DNA of 64,000 bases from Marmoricola sp. URHB0036 (GTDB lineage Bacteria; Actinomycetota; Actinomycetes; Propionibacteriales; Nocardioidaceae). How positions within the stretch are numbered: position 1 is the first letter of the stretch; each line of letters begins with the position of its first letter. Below the pieces are notes generated by a model. The model ran no database searches. It saw nothing but the letters and a program-made list of their open reading frames with translations, and had not been told where the DNA came from. The stretch covers positions 496,001-560,000 of the forward strand of contig NZ_AUEP01000003.1 of assembly GCF_000426045.1 (NCBI RefSeq), read 5' to 3'. A program made the translations under genes and the position numbers. Positions 26,188-35,218 of this stretch are shown piece by piece.

Positions 26188-27133
26188 GGACCTCGAACGA
26201 GCGATTCTCGGAGCCGTCCCTGAGCTGACCGGCGAAGAGGTGGCTGCCACCGCTGGACTCACCGTCGACCAGGCGCAGCGGCTCTGGCGCGCGCTCGGCT
26301 TCCCGGGCGCCGACGGAGCCTCGGCGTTCAGCACCGCTGACGCCGAGGCGCTCTCGAGGGTCGCCGCGATCGAGCGGCTCGGCCACCTCGACTTCGACAC
26401 GATCGTGCGGATGACCCGTGCGGTCGGGCAGACGATGGACCGGCTCGCCGAGTGGGAGGTGGCCACGCTGGCCTCGCTGCTCGACAAGACCACGAGCGAC
26501 TCCTCCAAGCGCGAGGAGGCGCTGCGGCTCGTGGAGGGGATCGGTCCGGAGTTCGAGGCGCTGCTCACCTACGTCTGGCGACGGCACCTCGTCGCTGCCG
26601 TCGCCCGTGTGGAGAGCCTCGAGGGCGCCGCCGACGAGCAGCTGGCCGAGGCGACGGTGGGTTTCGCCGACCTGGTCAGCTTTAGCGAGCTCACCAACCG
26701 GCTCGACGACGACGAGATCGGCGACCTGGTCGAGGTGTTCGAGAGCCGCAGCCACGACGTCGTCTCCCGACGGGCCGGACGGGTCGTCAAGACCCTCGGC
26801 GACTCGGTGCTGTTCATGGCGCCGACCCCGGAGGAGGGGGTCGAGATCGCCTGGGACATCGTGCAGGTGATCGGAGGCGACAAGCGGCTGCCGGACGTGC
26901 GCGTCGGGCTGGTCACCGGGTCCGTCGTACTCCGCATGGGGGACGTCTACGGCCCCGCCGTCAACCTCGCGGCCCGGCTGGTCGGCGTCGCCCGGCGCAA
27001 CCGGGTGATCACCGACGCCCACACGGCGGAGCGGCTGCCGGCGCACCGCTACGAGACCCGCGTGCTCCCGGCCCGTCCGGTCCGCGGCTTCGGCGACCTC
27101 GAGCCGGTCGCGGTCCGTCGTTCGCCTCGCTGA
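26174..27133 (+). CDS. Class III adenylate/guanylate cyclase with N-terminal regulatory domain
   Basis: A 319-residue protein. The C-terminal half is a class III cyclase catalytic domain: VGFADLVSFSELT supplies the first metal Asp near residue 163, VVKTLGDSVLFMAP the second Asp near residue 210, and GDVYGPAVNLAARLVGVAR the transition-state Asn/Arg region. The N-terminal 150 residues (GEEVAATAGLTVDQAQRLWRALGFPG, then AIERLGHLDFDTIVRMTRAVGQTMDRLAEW) resemble the helical autoinhibitory domain of mycobacterial Rv1264, which senses pH. That parallel is from general layout only. cAMP as product is likely but not proven. Confidence 0.85.
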   Translation: MTAPEDLERAILGAVPELTGEEVAATAGLTVDQAQRLWRALGFPGADGASAFSTADAEALSRVAAIERLGHLDFDTIVRMTRAVGQTMDRLAEWEVATLASLLDKTTSDSSKREEALRLVEGIGPEFEALLTYVWRRHLVAAVARVESLEGAADEQLAEATVGFADLVSFSELTNRLDDDEIGDLVEVFESRSHDVVSRRAGRVVKTLGDSVLFMAPTPEEGVEIAWDIVQVIGGDKRLPDVRVGLVTGSVVLRMGDVYGPAVNLAARLVGVARRNRVITDAHTAERLPAHRYETRVLPARPVRGFGDLEPVAVRRSPR

Positions 27134-27143
27134 CCGGGCTGGA

Positions 27144-27149
27144 TAGGGT
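27144..27149 (+). promoter_or_regulatory. -10 box for leaderless purK
   Basis: TAGGGT with a 6-nt spacer to the GTG at 27156. Confidence 0.55.
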
Positions 27150-27155
27150 CGCTCC

Positions 27156-28328
27156 GTGACCCAGACGTCCAGCGGGCCGCTCGCCCCCACCGTGGCCGTC
27201 ATCGGCGGCGGACAGCTGGCCCGGATGATGGCCGAGCCCGCCGCCGCTCTCGGCATCCCTATCCGGTTGCTGGCCGAGGCGCCGGGCGTGAGCGCCGCGC
27301 AGGTGCTGCCCGACCACACGGTGGGCGACTACACCGACCTGGCCACGTTGCGGGCGGTCACCGAGGGCTGCGAGGTGGTCACCTTCGACCACGAGCACGT
27401 CCCGACCGACCACCTGCACGCGTTGGAGTACTCGCTCGCCGTACGCCCCGGGCCGGAGGCGCTGGTGCACGCCCAGGACAAGGGCGTGATGCGCCGCCGG
27501 CTCGCCGAGCTGGACATCCCCTGCCCACGCAACGCCCTCGTGTCCTCGGTCGAGGACGTCGCCGCTTTCGCCAATTCTTCAGGGGGTTGGCCGTGTGTCC
27601 TGAAGACCACCAGGGGCGGGTACGACGGGAAGGGGGTCTGGTTCGTCGACGGACCAGACGACTGCGCCGCCGCCTTCGAGTCGGGCCGGGAGATCCTGGC
27701 CGAGGAGCGAGTCGACTTCCGCCGCGAGCTGTCCGCACTGGTGGCCCGTTCACCGTCCGGCCAGGTGGCCGTCTGGCCGATCGTGGCCTCCACACAGCGC
27801 AACGGGATCTGCCACGAGGTGATCGCCCCGGCGCCCGACCTCGCCCCCGCGCTCGCCGCCGAGGCCGCGCAGATCGCGATGAAGATCGCCGGCGAGCTCG
27901 GCGTGACCGGGGTGCTGGCCGTGGAGCTGTTCGAGACCGTCGACGGGCGGGTGCTGGTCAACGAGCTCGCCATGCGACCGCACAACACCGGCCACTGGAC
28001 CCAGGACGGGTCGGTCACCAGCCAGTTCGAGAACCACCTCCGTGCCGTGCTCGACCTGCCGCTCGGCGCACCCGACCCCCGCGCCCGGTGGACGGTGATG
28101 GTCAACATCCTCGGCGGAGCCGAGCACACCGGTCGCCTCTACGACGGCTACCCCCACGCCATGGCCCGCGACCCGCGGCTGCGGGTGCACCTGTACGGCA
28201 AGGAGATGCGGCCGGGCCGGAAGGTCGGCCACGTCAACGCCTACGGCGACGACCTCGAGGACTGCCTCGAACGGGCCCGCCATGCGGCAGCATGGTTCGC
28301 GGGCGACCTGGGAGAGGAGAGCGAATGA
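27156..28328 (+). CDS. purK: N5-carboxyaminoimidazole ribonucleotide synthase
   Basis: A 390-residue ATP-grasp enzyme of purine synthesis that makes N5-CAIR from AIR, ATP and bicarbonate. It has [20 protein letters not shown] at the N-terminus, TFDHEHVP, the ATP-grasp [16 protein letters not shown] near residue 150, and the metal-binding [17 protein letters not shown] near residue 268. GTG is probably leaderless. The stop overlaps the purE start (ATGA). Confidence 0.95.
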   Translation: MTQTSSGPLAPTVAVIGGGQLARMMAEPAAALGIPIRLLAEAPGVSAAQVLPDHTVGDYTDLATLRAVTEGCEVVTFDHEHVPTDHLHALEYSLAVRPGPEALVHAQDKGVMRRRLAELDIPCPRNALVSSVEDVAAFANSSGGWPCVLKTTRGGYDGKGVWFVDGPDDCAAAFESGREILAEERVDFRRELSALVARSPSGQVAVWPIVASTQRNGICHEVIAPAPDLAPALAAEAAQIAMKIAGELGVTGVLAVELFETVDGRVLVNELAMRPHNTGHWTQDGSVTSQFENHLRAVLDLPLGAPDPRARWTVMVNILGGAEHTGRLYDGYPHAMARDPRLRVHLYGKEMRPGRKVGHVNAYGDDLEDCLERARHAAAWFAGDLGEESE

Positions 28329-28843
28329 GCGAGTCCAGCGCACGTGTCGGCATCGTGATGGGATCCGACTCGGACTGGCCGGTGATGAAGGCGGCCGCCG
28401 AGGCGTGCGAGGAGTTCGACATCGCCTTCGAGGCCGACGTGGTCTCGGCCCACCGGATGCCCGAGGAGATGCTGGCCTACGGCAAGGAGGCCGCCGGTCG
28501 CGGGCTGCAGGTGATCATCGCCGGCGCCGGGGGAGCGGCCCACCTGCCGGGCATGCTCGCGGCGGTCACGCCGCTGCCGGTGATCGGCGTGCCGGTGCCG
28601 CTGAAGTACCTCGACGGGATGGACTCGCTGCTCTCCATCGTGCAGATGCCGGCCGGTGTACCGGTCGCGACGGTGGCGGTGGGCAATGCCAGGAACGCCG
28701 GCCTGCTCGCCGTACGCATCCTGGCCGCCGGCGACCCCGCTCTCCAGCAGCGGATGGTCGACTTCCAGGCCGAGCTGAAGCAGACCGCGCAGGAGAAGGG
28801 CAAGGCCGTGCGCGGCGAGTCCGCGCACAAGCTGGGCTTCTAG
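28325..28843 (+). CDS. purE: N5-carboxyaminoimidazole ribonucleotide mutase
   Basis: A 172-residue class I PurE that converts N5-CAIR to CAIR. The signature [20 protein letters not shown] at the N-terminus, [10 protein letters not shown] with the catalytic His, and [17 protein letters not shown] are all present. The ATG overlaps the purK stop and has GGAGAGGAGAG just upstream. Confidence 0.96.
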   Translation: MSESSARVGIVMGSDSDWPVMKAAAEACEEFDIAFEADVVSAHRMPEEMLAYGKEAAGRGLQVIIAGAGGAAHLPGMLAAVTPLPVIGVPVPLKYLDGMDSLLSIVQMPAGVPVATVAVGNARNAGLLAVRILAAGDPALQQRMVDFQAELKQTAQEKGKAVRGESAHKLGF

Positions 28844-28847
28844 AGAT

Positions 28848-29459
28848 CTAGCTGTTCAGCTTGCCGGTGATCGTGACCAGCCGGTTGACGAGGTGGGTCA
28901 GCGCCTCGGAAGCGGTGTCGGTCAACGGCTCGTCGGAGTCGCCCTGGTCGACCTGCGAGACGCCGTAGGGGTTGCCCTCCTCGAACTTGATGTCGTCGGT
29001 GTAGCCGGGCGGTACGACGATGCCGCCGAAGTGGTGGATCGTGTTGTAGAGCGCCAGCAGCGTCGACTCGTGCCCCCCGTGCATCGTCTTGGCGGCGGTG
29101 AACCCGGCGTACGTCTTGTCGGCCAGCTTGCCCTCGCCCCACTGCGGACCGAGCGTGTCGATGAACTGCTTGAGCTGGCTGGCCACGTTGCCGAACCGGG
29201 TCGGCGTACCGAACAGGACGGCGTCGGCCCACACCACGTCGTCTGGTACGGCGGTCGGCTCGTCGGCCACGGCCTTGCGGTGCTCGACCCACTCGTCCTG
29301 GGTCGCCACCACGTCGTCGGGTGCGAGCTCCTCGACGTGTCGCAGCCGCACCTCGGCGCCTGCCTTCTCCGCCATCGTGGCTGCGTGCCGCGCCATCGCG
29401 TCGACGGTGCCGGTGGAGGAGTAGTAGATGATCGCGAGCTTGACGGGGTCTGACATCAT
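28848..29459 (-). CDS. WrbA-like NAD(P)H:quinone oxidoreductase (flavodoxin fold)
   Basis: A 203-residue flavodoxin-like protein. The FMN phosphate loop is IIYYSSTGTVDAMA near residues 10-23, followed by VLFGTPTRFGNVASQLKQFID and the WrbA-type HHFGGIVVPPGYTD. It probably reduces quinones with two electrons, protecting from oxidative stress. Tandem ATG codons mark the start, with AGGAGAG eight bases before the first. It ends four bases from the convergent purE stop. Confidence 0.88.
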   Translation of the reverse strand: MMSDPVKLAIIYYSSTGTVDAMARHAATMAEKAGAEVRLRHVEELAPDDVVATQDEWVEHRKAVADEPTAVPDDVVWADAVLFGTPTRFGNVASQLKQFIDTLGPQWGEGKLADKTYAGFTAAKTMHGGHESTLLALYNTIHHFGGIVVPPGYTDDIKFEEGNPYGVSQVDQGDSDEPLTDTASEALTHLVNRLVTITGKLNS

Positions 29460-29638
29460 GTGGTCGCTCTCCTGAGGGGTCCGCGAAGGTTGGTTGTTCA
29501 ACTACTTCACCGTGCCCGTACCCGCCGCCCTCTCAAACATCCCCGGGGTAGACCAGGCCGTCCCAGTGGTATCTCCAGTCCCACGAACCGCTCTACGTTG
29601 ACAGGACGTGCACCCGAACTGGGCGAAGGGAGCAACGT

Positions 29639-32600
29639 ATGTCGTCGACGTTTGCCAACGGGACGGTGCGGGTGACCACCCCTCCGTCGTACGACGCGCA
29701 GGAACCGGCTGCCACCAAGGGGCTGCCCGATCCGGCGCAGCTCAACCAGGCAGCGGCCCACACAGAGCTGATCGCCGCGCTCCAGGACAGCGACCTCGAC
29801 CTGGTGCAGACCGTCGACCTCGCACCGCGCGGCACCAAGGACCTGGGTGCCCCTGCGCGCGGAGGCACCGTCCAGCTGGACGTCGACGTGCCCCCGGACG
29901 AGGACGCGGTCGTGCTGCTGGAGCGCGACGGCGTCTACTCCTGGCACCTGCCGGTCGACGCCGGTCGCCGTACTCGTTCTCTCGACCCGGGGCCACAGAC
30001 CCGTCGCTTCGAGATCGACGTCCAGCCCGTCCCGGGTGCAGCCGCCCCGGCACCCACGGACCGCCAGGACCGGGGACTGCTCGGCACCGTCGTCGAAGGC
30101 GCGGCCCAGGCCCTGGTCTTCCGCTTCGTCGCGCCGGCCCTGATGGAGAAGGCAGTCGAGAAGATGGAGGCCCACGTCAAGACGGGCCTCGTCCACCTGA
30201 CCGACACCGAGGTGTCCAGCTGGAAGCGGTTCGAGACCCTCGACGAGCTGCACCTCCCGACCGACCGGCCGGTGCGGGTGCTGCTGTTCATCCACGGCAC
30301 CTTCTCCTCGACCGCCGGTGGCTTCGGGGCCCTGGGGGTGGGGGAGAACGGCCCGGGGTTCCTGAGCACCGCGCTCTCGGCGTACGACGCCGTCATCGGT
30401 TTCGACCACAAGACCCTCAGCGTCGACCCGAAGCAGAACGCCGAGGACCTGCTGGAGCGGCTGCAGACCCACCGGCCCGAGGCCGAGCTCGTCTTCGACA
30501 TCGTCACGCACAGCCGGGGTGGGCTGACCACGCGCTCCTTCGTGGAGCAGGTGCTGCCCCCCAGCAGCTGGCCGGCCAGCGTCGACAACATCGTCTTCGT
30601 GGCCTCGACCCATGGCGGCACACACCTGGCCGACCCCGAGCGCTGGTCGGACATGGTCGACCTCTACACCAACCTCGCAGCGGTGTCGGCGAAGGTGCTG
30701 ACGATGGCCGGGGCCGGAGCTGTCGGGGTGATCGTCGGCGGGGTGGTCAAGGGGATCGGGGCGTTCGTGAAGTACCTCGTCTCCTACATCGCGACCGGTG
30801 ACGAGGTCCCCGGGCTGGCGGCGATGGCGCCCGGTGGTCGCTTCATCAAGGAGCTCGACAAGCAGCAGCCGGGCCAGCCGAAGCCCGGCACCAACTGGTT
30901 CGTGGTCAGCTCCAGCTTCCACGTGAGCCTGTTCGACGACAGCCACCGTCCCCCGGAGTTCTCCAAGGAGCTGGCGCGCAAGCTCAAGGAGGGCTTCGTC
31001 GACCAGCTGTTCCACGGCGACAACGACCTGGTGGTCGACGTGGCGTCGATGTCGGCGATCGGTGGCAAGGCCGGTGGCTTCGTCCGGGACACCTGCGCGC
31101 TGGGCGAGAACGACGTCACCTACCACAACAACTACTTCTCCCAGCTCAAGGTGATCGAGGCCCTCGGCAGCTGGTTGCCGCTCGGCATGGGTGCCGGCGG
31201 GGGAGACGACGCGGGAGGTGGCGCCTCGGTCGAGTCGGCGCCGGTCACCCGCGGGATCCCGCCCGGCATGTGGGAGCAGCAGTCCGAGACGGCCGCGGCG
31301 GCCGACGAGCCCACGGCTGCCATGGCGGAGCCCCCGGAGCCGCCACCGCCCTCCGCGGCCATGGCGCCAGCGCAACGCGCGATCCCACCGGTCGCTCCCG
31401 AGCTCGCGTCGACGCCGGCCCACCTGGCCGCCGAGATGCCTGACAACGTGGTGGTGGAGACCGACTTCGTGATCAGCGTCCAGCTCTCGCGCAACGCCAT
31501 CGTGCCGAGCAGCGGTGCCGTCCACGCCGCCGCCGGCGTGGACGTCGACGCCGAGCGGCCACTGGCCGTCCAGGTCGTCGGCAAGAAGAACGTGCGCCTG
31601 ACCGGCACCGGTGCGGACGTCTTCGCGCTGCCGCCGGGCGGAGGAACCAGCGAGCTGACCTTCACTGGTCAGGCGCTGGCCCCGGGCGCGTGCGTCGTGA
31701 AGATCGTCGTCAAGCAGGGCACGGTCACGGTCGGCCACCTGACCCTGGAGGCGACCGCCGTCGGTGCCCAGGACGCGGCCACGGTGCCGTTGGGCACGAC
31801 GTCCGGGGTCGACATGGACCCCATGATCGATGCGCCGGAGCTCGAGGGAATCCCGTGCATCGAGATCTACGAACGCGAGCTGACCGACGACGAGGTGTCC
31901 TACCTCTACGCCGTGCGCCTCGAGCCCACCAAGCCGGCGCTGCACTTCGAGTCGAGTCCGCTCAAGGACCGCGAGGCGAAGATCGCCACCATCCTCGACG
32001 ACGTCGCCGACGTGTGGAAGAACACCAGCGGCGACCCGAAGGAGCGCGAACGCAAGCTCCAGGACGTCGGCTCGAAGATGTTCGACGAGCTGTTCCCGCC
32101 CGACATGCAGGCCTACCTGTGGGACAACAAGTCCAGGATCAAGGACCTGCTGGTGTACGCCGACGAGCCGTTCGTCCCGTGGGAGCTGGTCCACCTCAAG
32201 CCGCCGACGGGTCCGCGCCAGGAGAAGCCGCGCTTCCTGGCCCAGGCCGGCATGGTGCGGTGGCAGTCGGGCAGCTTCCCTCCGCGCGAGATGCGCGTCC
32301 GCCGGGGCAGGGCGCGTTCGCTGGTCCCGCTCTACAAGGACCCGGTGTTCGCTCTGACCGAGCCGGTCTTCGAGGAGCAGTTCCTGGCCGAGAAGTTCGA
32401 GGCCTCCAAGGTGACGGCCACGCCCAACGGCGTACGCACGCTGTTGCGCTCGGGCGACTTCGACCTGTTCCACTTCTCCGGCCACGGTGCCGCCGATCCC
32501 AGCGACATCCTCGACGCCAAGCTGCTGCTCCAGGGGCTCAAGCGGGCCGGCACGGTCGAGCCGCAGTACCTCGGCGCCACCACCGTCAGCGAGAACGCCA

Positions 32601-32926
32601 CCTGGGCCACGAAGGGGACGGCCGGCCCGGTCGTCGTACTCAATGCCTGCCAGGTCGGGCGGGCCGGTGAGCTGCTCACCACGGTCGGCGGCTTCGCGAA
32701 GGCGTTCCTCGACGCCGGTGCATCGGCCTTCGTCTCCTGCCTGTGGTCGGTGCAGGAGCAGCCGTCGCGCATCTTCGTCGAGAAGCTGTACGACGAGCTG
32801 CTGGCCGGAGAACAGATCAGCGTGGCCACCACCCGTGCCCGGGAGGCGGCTCGCCAGGCCGGCGACGCCACGTGGCTCGCCTTCGTCGTCTACGCGAGAC
32901 CCGACGCGGTCCTCGTCACCTCCTGA
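29639..32926 (+). CDS. Alpha/beta-hydrolase fused to a CHAT (caspase-like) protease
   Basis: A 1095-residue multidomain protein. Residues 1-200 are an uncharacterised N-terminal region. Residues about 210-460 form a lipase-like alpha/beta hydrolase with oxyanion segment FIHGTFSS and nucleophile elbow THSRGG (Ser292). Residues about 517-585 are an Ala/Pro/Gly-rich linker, and about 585-720 an all-beta segment. The C-terminal 300 residues are a CHAT domain: the FVPWELVHL strand, catalytic His949 in FHFSGHGAA and Cys1004 in VVLNACQVG, followed by FLDAGASAFVSCLW. Both active sites look intact. GAAGGGAG precedes the ATG. The caspase gene follows at 23 bases. CHAT proteases act as effectors in several bacterial defence systems; the target here is unknown. 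Confidence 0.85.
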   Translation: MSSTFANGTVRVTTPPSYDAQEPAATKGLPDPAQLNQAAAHTELIAALQDSDLDLVQTVDLAPRGTKDLGAPARGGTVQLDVDVPPDEDAVVLLERDGVYSWHLPVDAGRRTRSLDPGPQTRRFEIDVQPVPGAAAPAPTDRQDRGLLGTVVEGAAQALVFRFVAPALMEKAVEKMEAHVKTGLVHLTDTEVSSWKRFETLDELHLPTDRPVRVLLFIHGTFSSTAGGFGALGVGENGPGFLSTALSAYDAVIGFDHKTLSVDPKQNAEDLLERLQTHRPEAELVFDIVTHSRGGLTTRSFVEQVLPPSSWPASVDNIVFVASTHGGTHLADPERWSDMVDLYTNLAAVSAKVLTMAGAGAVGVIVGGVVKGIGAFVKYLVSYIATGDEVPGLAAMAPGGRFIKELDKQQPGQPKPGTNWFVVSSSFHVSLFDDSHRPPEFSKELARKLKEGFVDQLFHGDNDLVVDVASMSAIGGKAGGFVRDTCALGENDVTYHNNYFSQLKVIEALGSWLPLGMGAGGGDDAGGGASVESAPVTRGIPPGMWEQQSETAAAADEPTAAMAEPPEPPPPSAAMAPAQRAIPPVAPELASTPAHLAAEMPDNVVVETDFVISVQLSRNAIVPSSGAVHAAAGVDVDAERPLAVQVVGKKNVRLTGTGADVFALPPGGGTSELTFTGQALAPGACVVKIVVKQGTVTVGHLTLEATAVGAQDAATVPLGTTSGVDMDPMIDAPELEGIPCIEIYERELTDDEVSYLYAVRLEPTKPALHFESSPLKDREAKIATILDDVADVWKNTSGDPKERERKLQDVGSKMFDELFPPDMQAYLWDNKSRIKDLLVYADEPFVPWELVHLKPPTGPRQEKPRFLAQAGMVRWQSGSFPPREMRVRRGRARSLVPLYKDPVFALTEPVFEEQFLAEKFEASKVTATPNGVRTLLRSGDFDLFHFSGHGAADPSDILDAKLLLQGLKRAGTVEPQYLGATTVSENATWATKGTAGPVVVLNACQVGRAGELLTTVGGFAKAFLDAGASAFVSCLWSVQEQPSRIFVEKLYDELLAGEQISVATTRAREAARQAGDATWLAFVVYARPDAVLVTS

Positions 32927-32949
32927 ACACCCCACCGAAAGGAACGCTC

Positions 32950-33822
32950 ATGGCCCGTCGCGCGCTCTGCGTCGGCATCAACGAGTTCAGGTCACTGCCG
33001 ATGAGCAGCTGGCTGAGCGGTTGTGTCAACGACGCCAACGACATCTCCAAGGCCCTCAAGGGACTCGGCTTCACCGCACGCAGCATCACCGTGCTGCGCG
33101 ACAAGGAGGCCACCAAGAAGAAGGTGATGACCGCGCTCACCTCGATGGTCAAGGCCTCCAAGCCGGGCGACCAGCTGGTCTTCACCTTCTCCAGCCACGG
33201 CACCCAGGTACCGAGCGTGCCCGACGATCCCGACGAGCCTGACGGTCTCGACGAAGCGTTCGCCTGCCACGACATCAAGCAGACCGGTGACAGCTGGGAC
33301 CGCAGCACCGTCATCATCGACAACGAGCTGCACGACCTGTTCGCGACGGTGCCGGAGGGCGTGCTCGTCGAGGTGCTCCTCGACACCTGCCACAGCGGCA
33401 CCGGCTTGAAGGACCTCGAGGACATCCAGCAGGCGATGTTGATGGGTCGCCGGCCGAGGTTCCTGCCGCCGCCGACGCCCCGGGGGTTGGACCAGGCCCG
33501 CGCGATCCGCGCCAGCTCGGCCCCCAGGCCGGACACGAAGTCGCTGCGTGAGCTGACCAAGGCGCGCAGCGGCAGCGCCAAGCCGGTGCTGTTCGCCGCC
33601 TGCCGTCCCGACCAGACGGCGTCCGACGCGACCTTCAGCAACCGCCCCAACGGCGCGTTCACCTACCTGTTCCTCAAGGCGCTGGCGGAGGACGCAACGC
33701 GCAGCCGCAGCCAGCTGGCCGCCGCCGTCACCAAGGGACTCAAGACCGGCGACTTCGAGCAGCGCTCCACCCTCGAGGCACCGGCGAAGGCCAAGAAGGT
33801 GCCCTTCGGTCAGCCGTTCTGA
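32950..33822 (+). CDS. Caspase-family protease (peptidase C14/metacaspase-like)
   Basis: A 290-residue caspase-fold protease. RALCVGINEFRSLPMSSWLSGCVNDANDISKAL is the typical first strand and helix. The catalytic His83 lies in FTFSSHGTQ and Cys147 in LLDTCHSGTG. The C-terminal FAACRPDQTASDATF and GAFTYLFLKAL segments complete the metacaspase-like domain. No signal peptide or extra domain is visible. The ATG has GAAAGGAA about nine bases upstream. Its position right after the hydrolase-CHAT fusion makes the two a likely functional pair, for example with one protease activating the other. Confidence 0.9.
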   Translation: MARRALCVGINEFRSLPMSSWLSGCVNDANDISKALKGLGFTARSITVLRDKEATKKKVMTALTSMVKASKPGDQLVFTFSSHGTQVPSVPDDPDEPDGLDEAFACHDIKQTGDSWDRSTVIIDNELHDLFATVPEGVLVEVLLDTCHSGTGLKDLEDIQQAMLMGRRPRFLPPPTPRGLDQARAIRASSAPRPDTKSLRELTKARSGSAKPVLFAACRPDQTASDATFSNRPNGAFTYLFLKALAEDATRSRSQLAAAVTKGLKTGDFEQRSTLEAPAKAKKVPFGQPF

Positions 33823-35180
33823 GTGGTACGCCGCGCGGTGATCATCGCGACGAGCGCCAGCAGCACCGCCATCCCGAAGCCGGCGAGATAGGACGTGTGC
33901 TCGTCGATCAGGAACCAGCGCGCGAACACCGCACCCACCAGACCGGCGGCGATGCTCTGACCGAGCGAGTCGCTCATCTGGATGGCCGCACCGCTGTCTC
34001 CCTGACGTCCCTCGGGTGCCATGTCGAGGGCCAGCGTCGACATCAGCGGGGTGGCCAGGCCCATCCCGACCGCCATGGTGGCGAAGCCGATCGTGGCCAC
34101 CACTCCGGCGATCACCGGCAGGTGGTCGAGGGGCACCAGCGTCAGGGAGATGAGCGTGCCGACGAGCAGGCTCAGGCTGCCGACGCGCATGATCCTCGGG
34201 AACGTCTCGGGCTCACCGCGCTTGCCGGCGTACGCCGAACCTGCCACCCAGCCGAGCGCACCGACCATCATCACCAGTCCGCTCAGGGTCGGGCTCATCC
34301 CCGCCTCGACCTGCAGCACGAGCGGCAGGAACAGCTCCACGCAGGCGAAGGCGGCACCGAACAGGCCACGCGACGCGATCACTGCCGGAAGTCCGCGGGT
34401 CGCTCGGGTGGTGCCCCGGGGAAGCAGGGGACCGGCGGCGAGCGTGACGACCAGCAACCCGGCCACGAGCAGCGCCGCAGAACGGAGGCCGGAGCCGTGG
34501 CCGGCCAGGTGCAGTGCGACCACCCCGACCGCGGCGACGACGGCGTACAGCGGTCGACGGCCCCAGACGAGCGGCTCGGAGCGGACGGCCAGACGGCGCG
34601 ACATGGGTCGTCGTACGGCCAGGATGCTGAGGGCGGCGAAGCCCGCGACGACCAGGAAGACCGAGCGCCACCCGAAGAGGTCGACCAGTGCGCCGGCGAC
34701 GAACGGGCCAGCGATCGAGGGCACCACCCAGGCGGTCGCGAACAGCGAGAACACCCGGGTGCGCAGGTGGGCCGGGTAGCCGTCGGCCACGGCGACGTAC
34801 AGCCCCGTCAGTGCCGCCCCGCCGCCCAGGCCCTGCAGCAGCCGACCGGCGACCAGGACCTCCATCGAGCCGGCGAACCCCGACAAGAGGAGGCCGGCCA
34901 CGAAGCCGACACCGCCCAGGGTCACCGGCAGGCTCGCCCCGCGAGCGTCGCCCCAGATGCCGCCGACGACCATGCCGACGATGGCGGCGGTGAGCATCCC
35001 GATGACCGCGATCGGGTACAGCGTCTCTCCGCCGAGGTCCCGCGCCACGCTCGGCATCGCCAGGCTGACCGCGACCGCCTCGAAGGCGAACATGGTGACC
35101 AGGGCGAGCAGCCCGACAGTGACGGTGCGGTGCTGCTCGTCGAAGGCGCGCGGCGCGACATCGGGTTGCGTCATGGTCAT
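33810..35180 (-). CDS. MFS exporter
   Basis: A 456-residue major facilitator transporter with 12-14 predicted helices. VTMFAFEAVAVSLAMPSVARDLGG is the first helix, WGDARGASLPVTLGGVGFVAG covers the loop 2-3 region, and GRLLQGLGGGAALTGLYVAVAD the motif C-like region. It resembles drug/H+ antiporters. The 3' end overlaps the caspase gene by 13 bases. A perfect SoxR-type palindrome lies between it and the broken soxR, so it was probably a SoxR-regulated exporter of redox-active compounds. A second start codon lies two codons in. Confidence 0.87.
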   Translation of the reverse strand: MTMTQPDVAPRAFDEQHRTVTVGLLALVTMFAFEAVAVSLAMPSVARDLGGETLYPIAVIGMLTAAIVGMVVGGIWGDARGASLPVTLGGVGFVAGLLLSGFAGSMEVLVAGRLLQGLGGGAALTGLYVAVADGYPAHLRTRVFSLFATAWVVPSIAGPFVAGALVDLFGWRSVFLVVAGFAALSILAVRRPMSRRLAVRSEPLVWGRRPLYAVVAAVGVVALHLAGHGSGLRSAALLVAGLLVVTLAAGPLLPRGTTRATRGLPAVIASRGLFGAAFACVELFLPLVLQVEAGMSPTLSGLVMMVGALGWVAGSAYAGKRGEPETFPRIMRVGSLSLLVGTLISLTLVPLDHLPVIAGVVATIGFATMAVGMGLATPLMSTLALDMAPEGRQGDSGAAIQMSDSLGQSIAAGLVGAVFARWFLIDEHTSYLAGFGMAVLLALVAMITARRTTQNG

Positions 35181-35195
35181 AGGCGCCAGTCAATA

Positions 35196-35215
35196 ACCTC
35201 AACTAAGGTTGAGGT
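35196..35215. promoter_or_regulatory. SoxR-box-like operator
   Basis: ACCTCAAC-TAAG-GTTGAGGT is a perfect 20-base inverted repeat matching the known SoxR box pattern (CCTCAA...TTGAGG). It lies 3 bases before the soxR ATG and 15 bases before the exporter start, covering the whole divergent promoter region. Confidence 0.8.
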
Positions 35216-35218
35216 CAA

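Noticed and set aside
29507-32935. A 1142-codon open frame on the minus strand opposite the hydrolase-CHAT fusion
   Set aside because: Its translation is low-complexity (runs of Arg, Gly, Asp, Val, Leu, His) with no domain, and is the normal shadow of a high-GC gene; the plus-strand frame has clear catalytic motifs.
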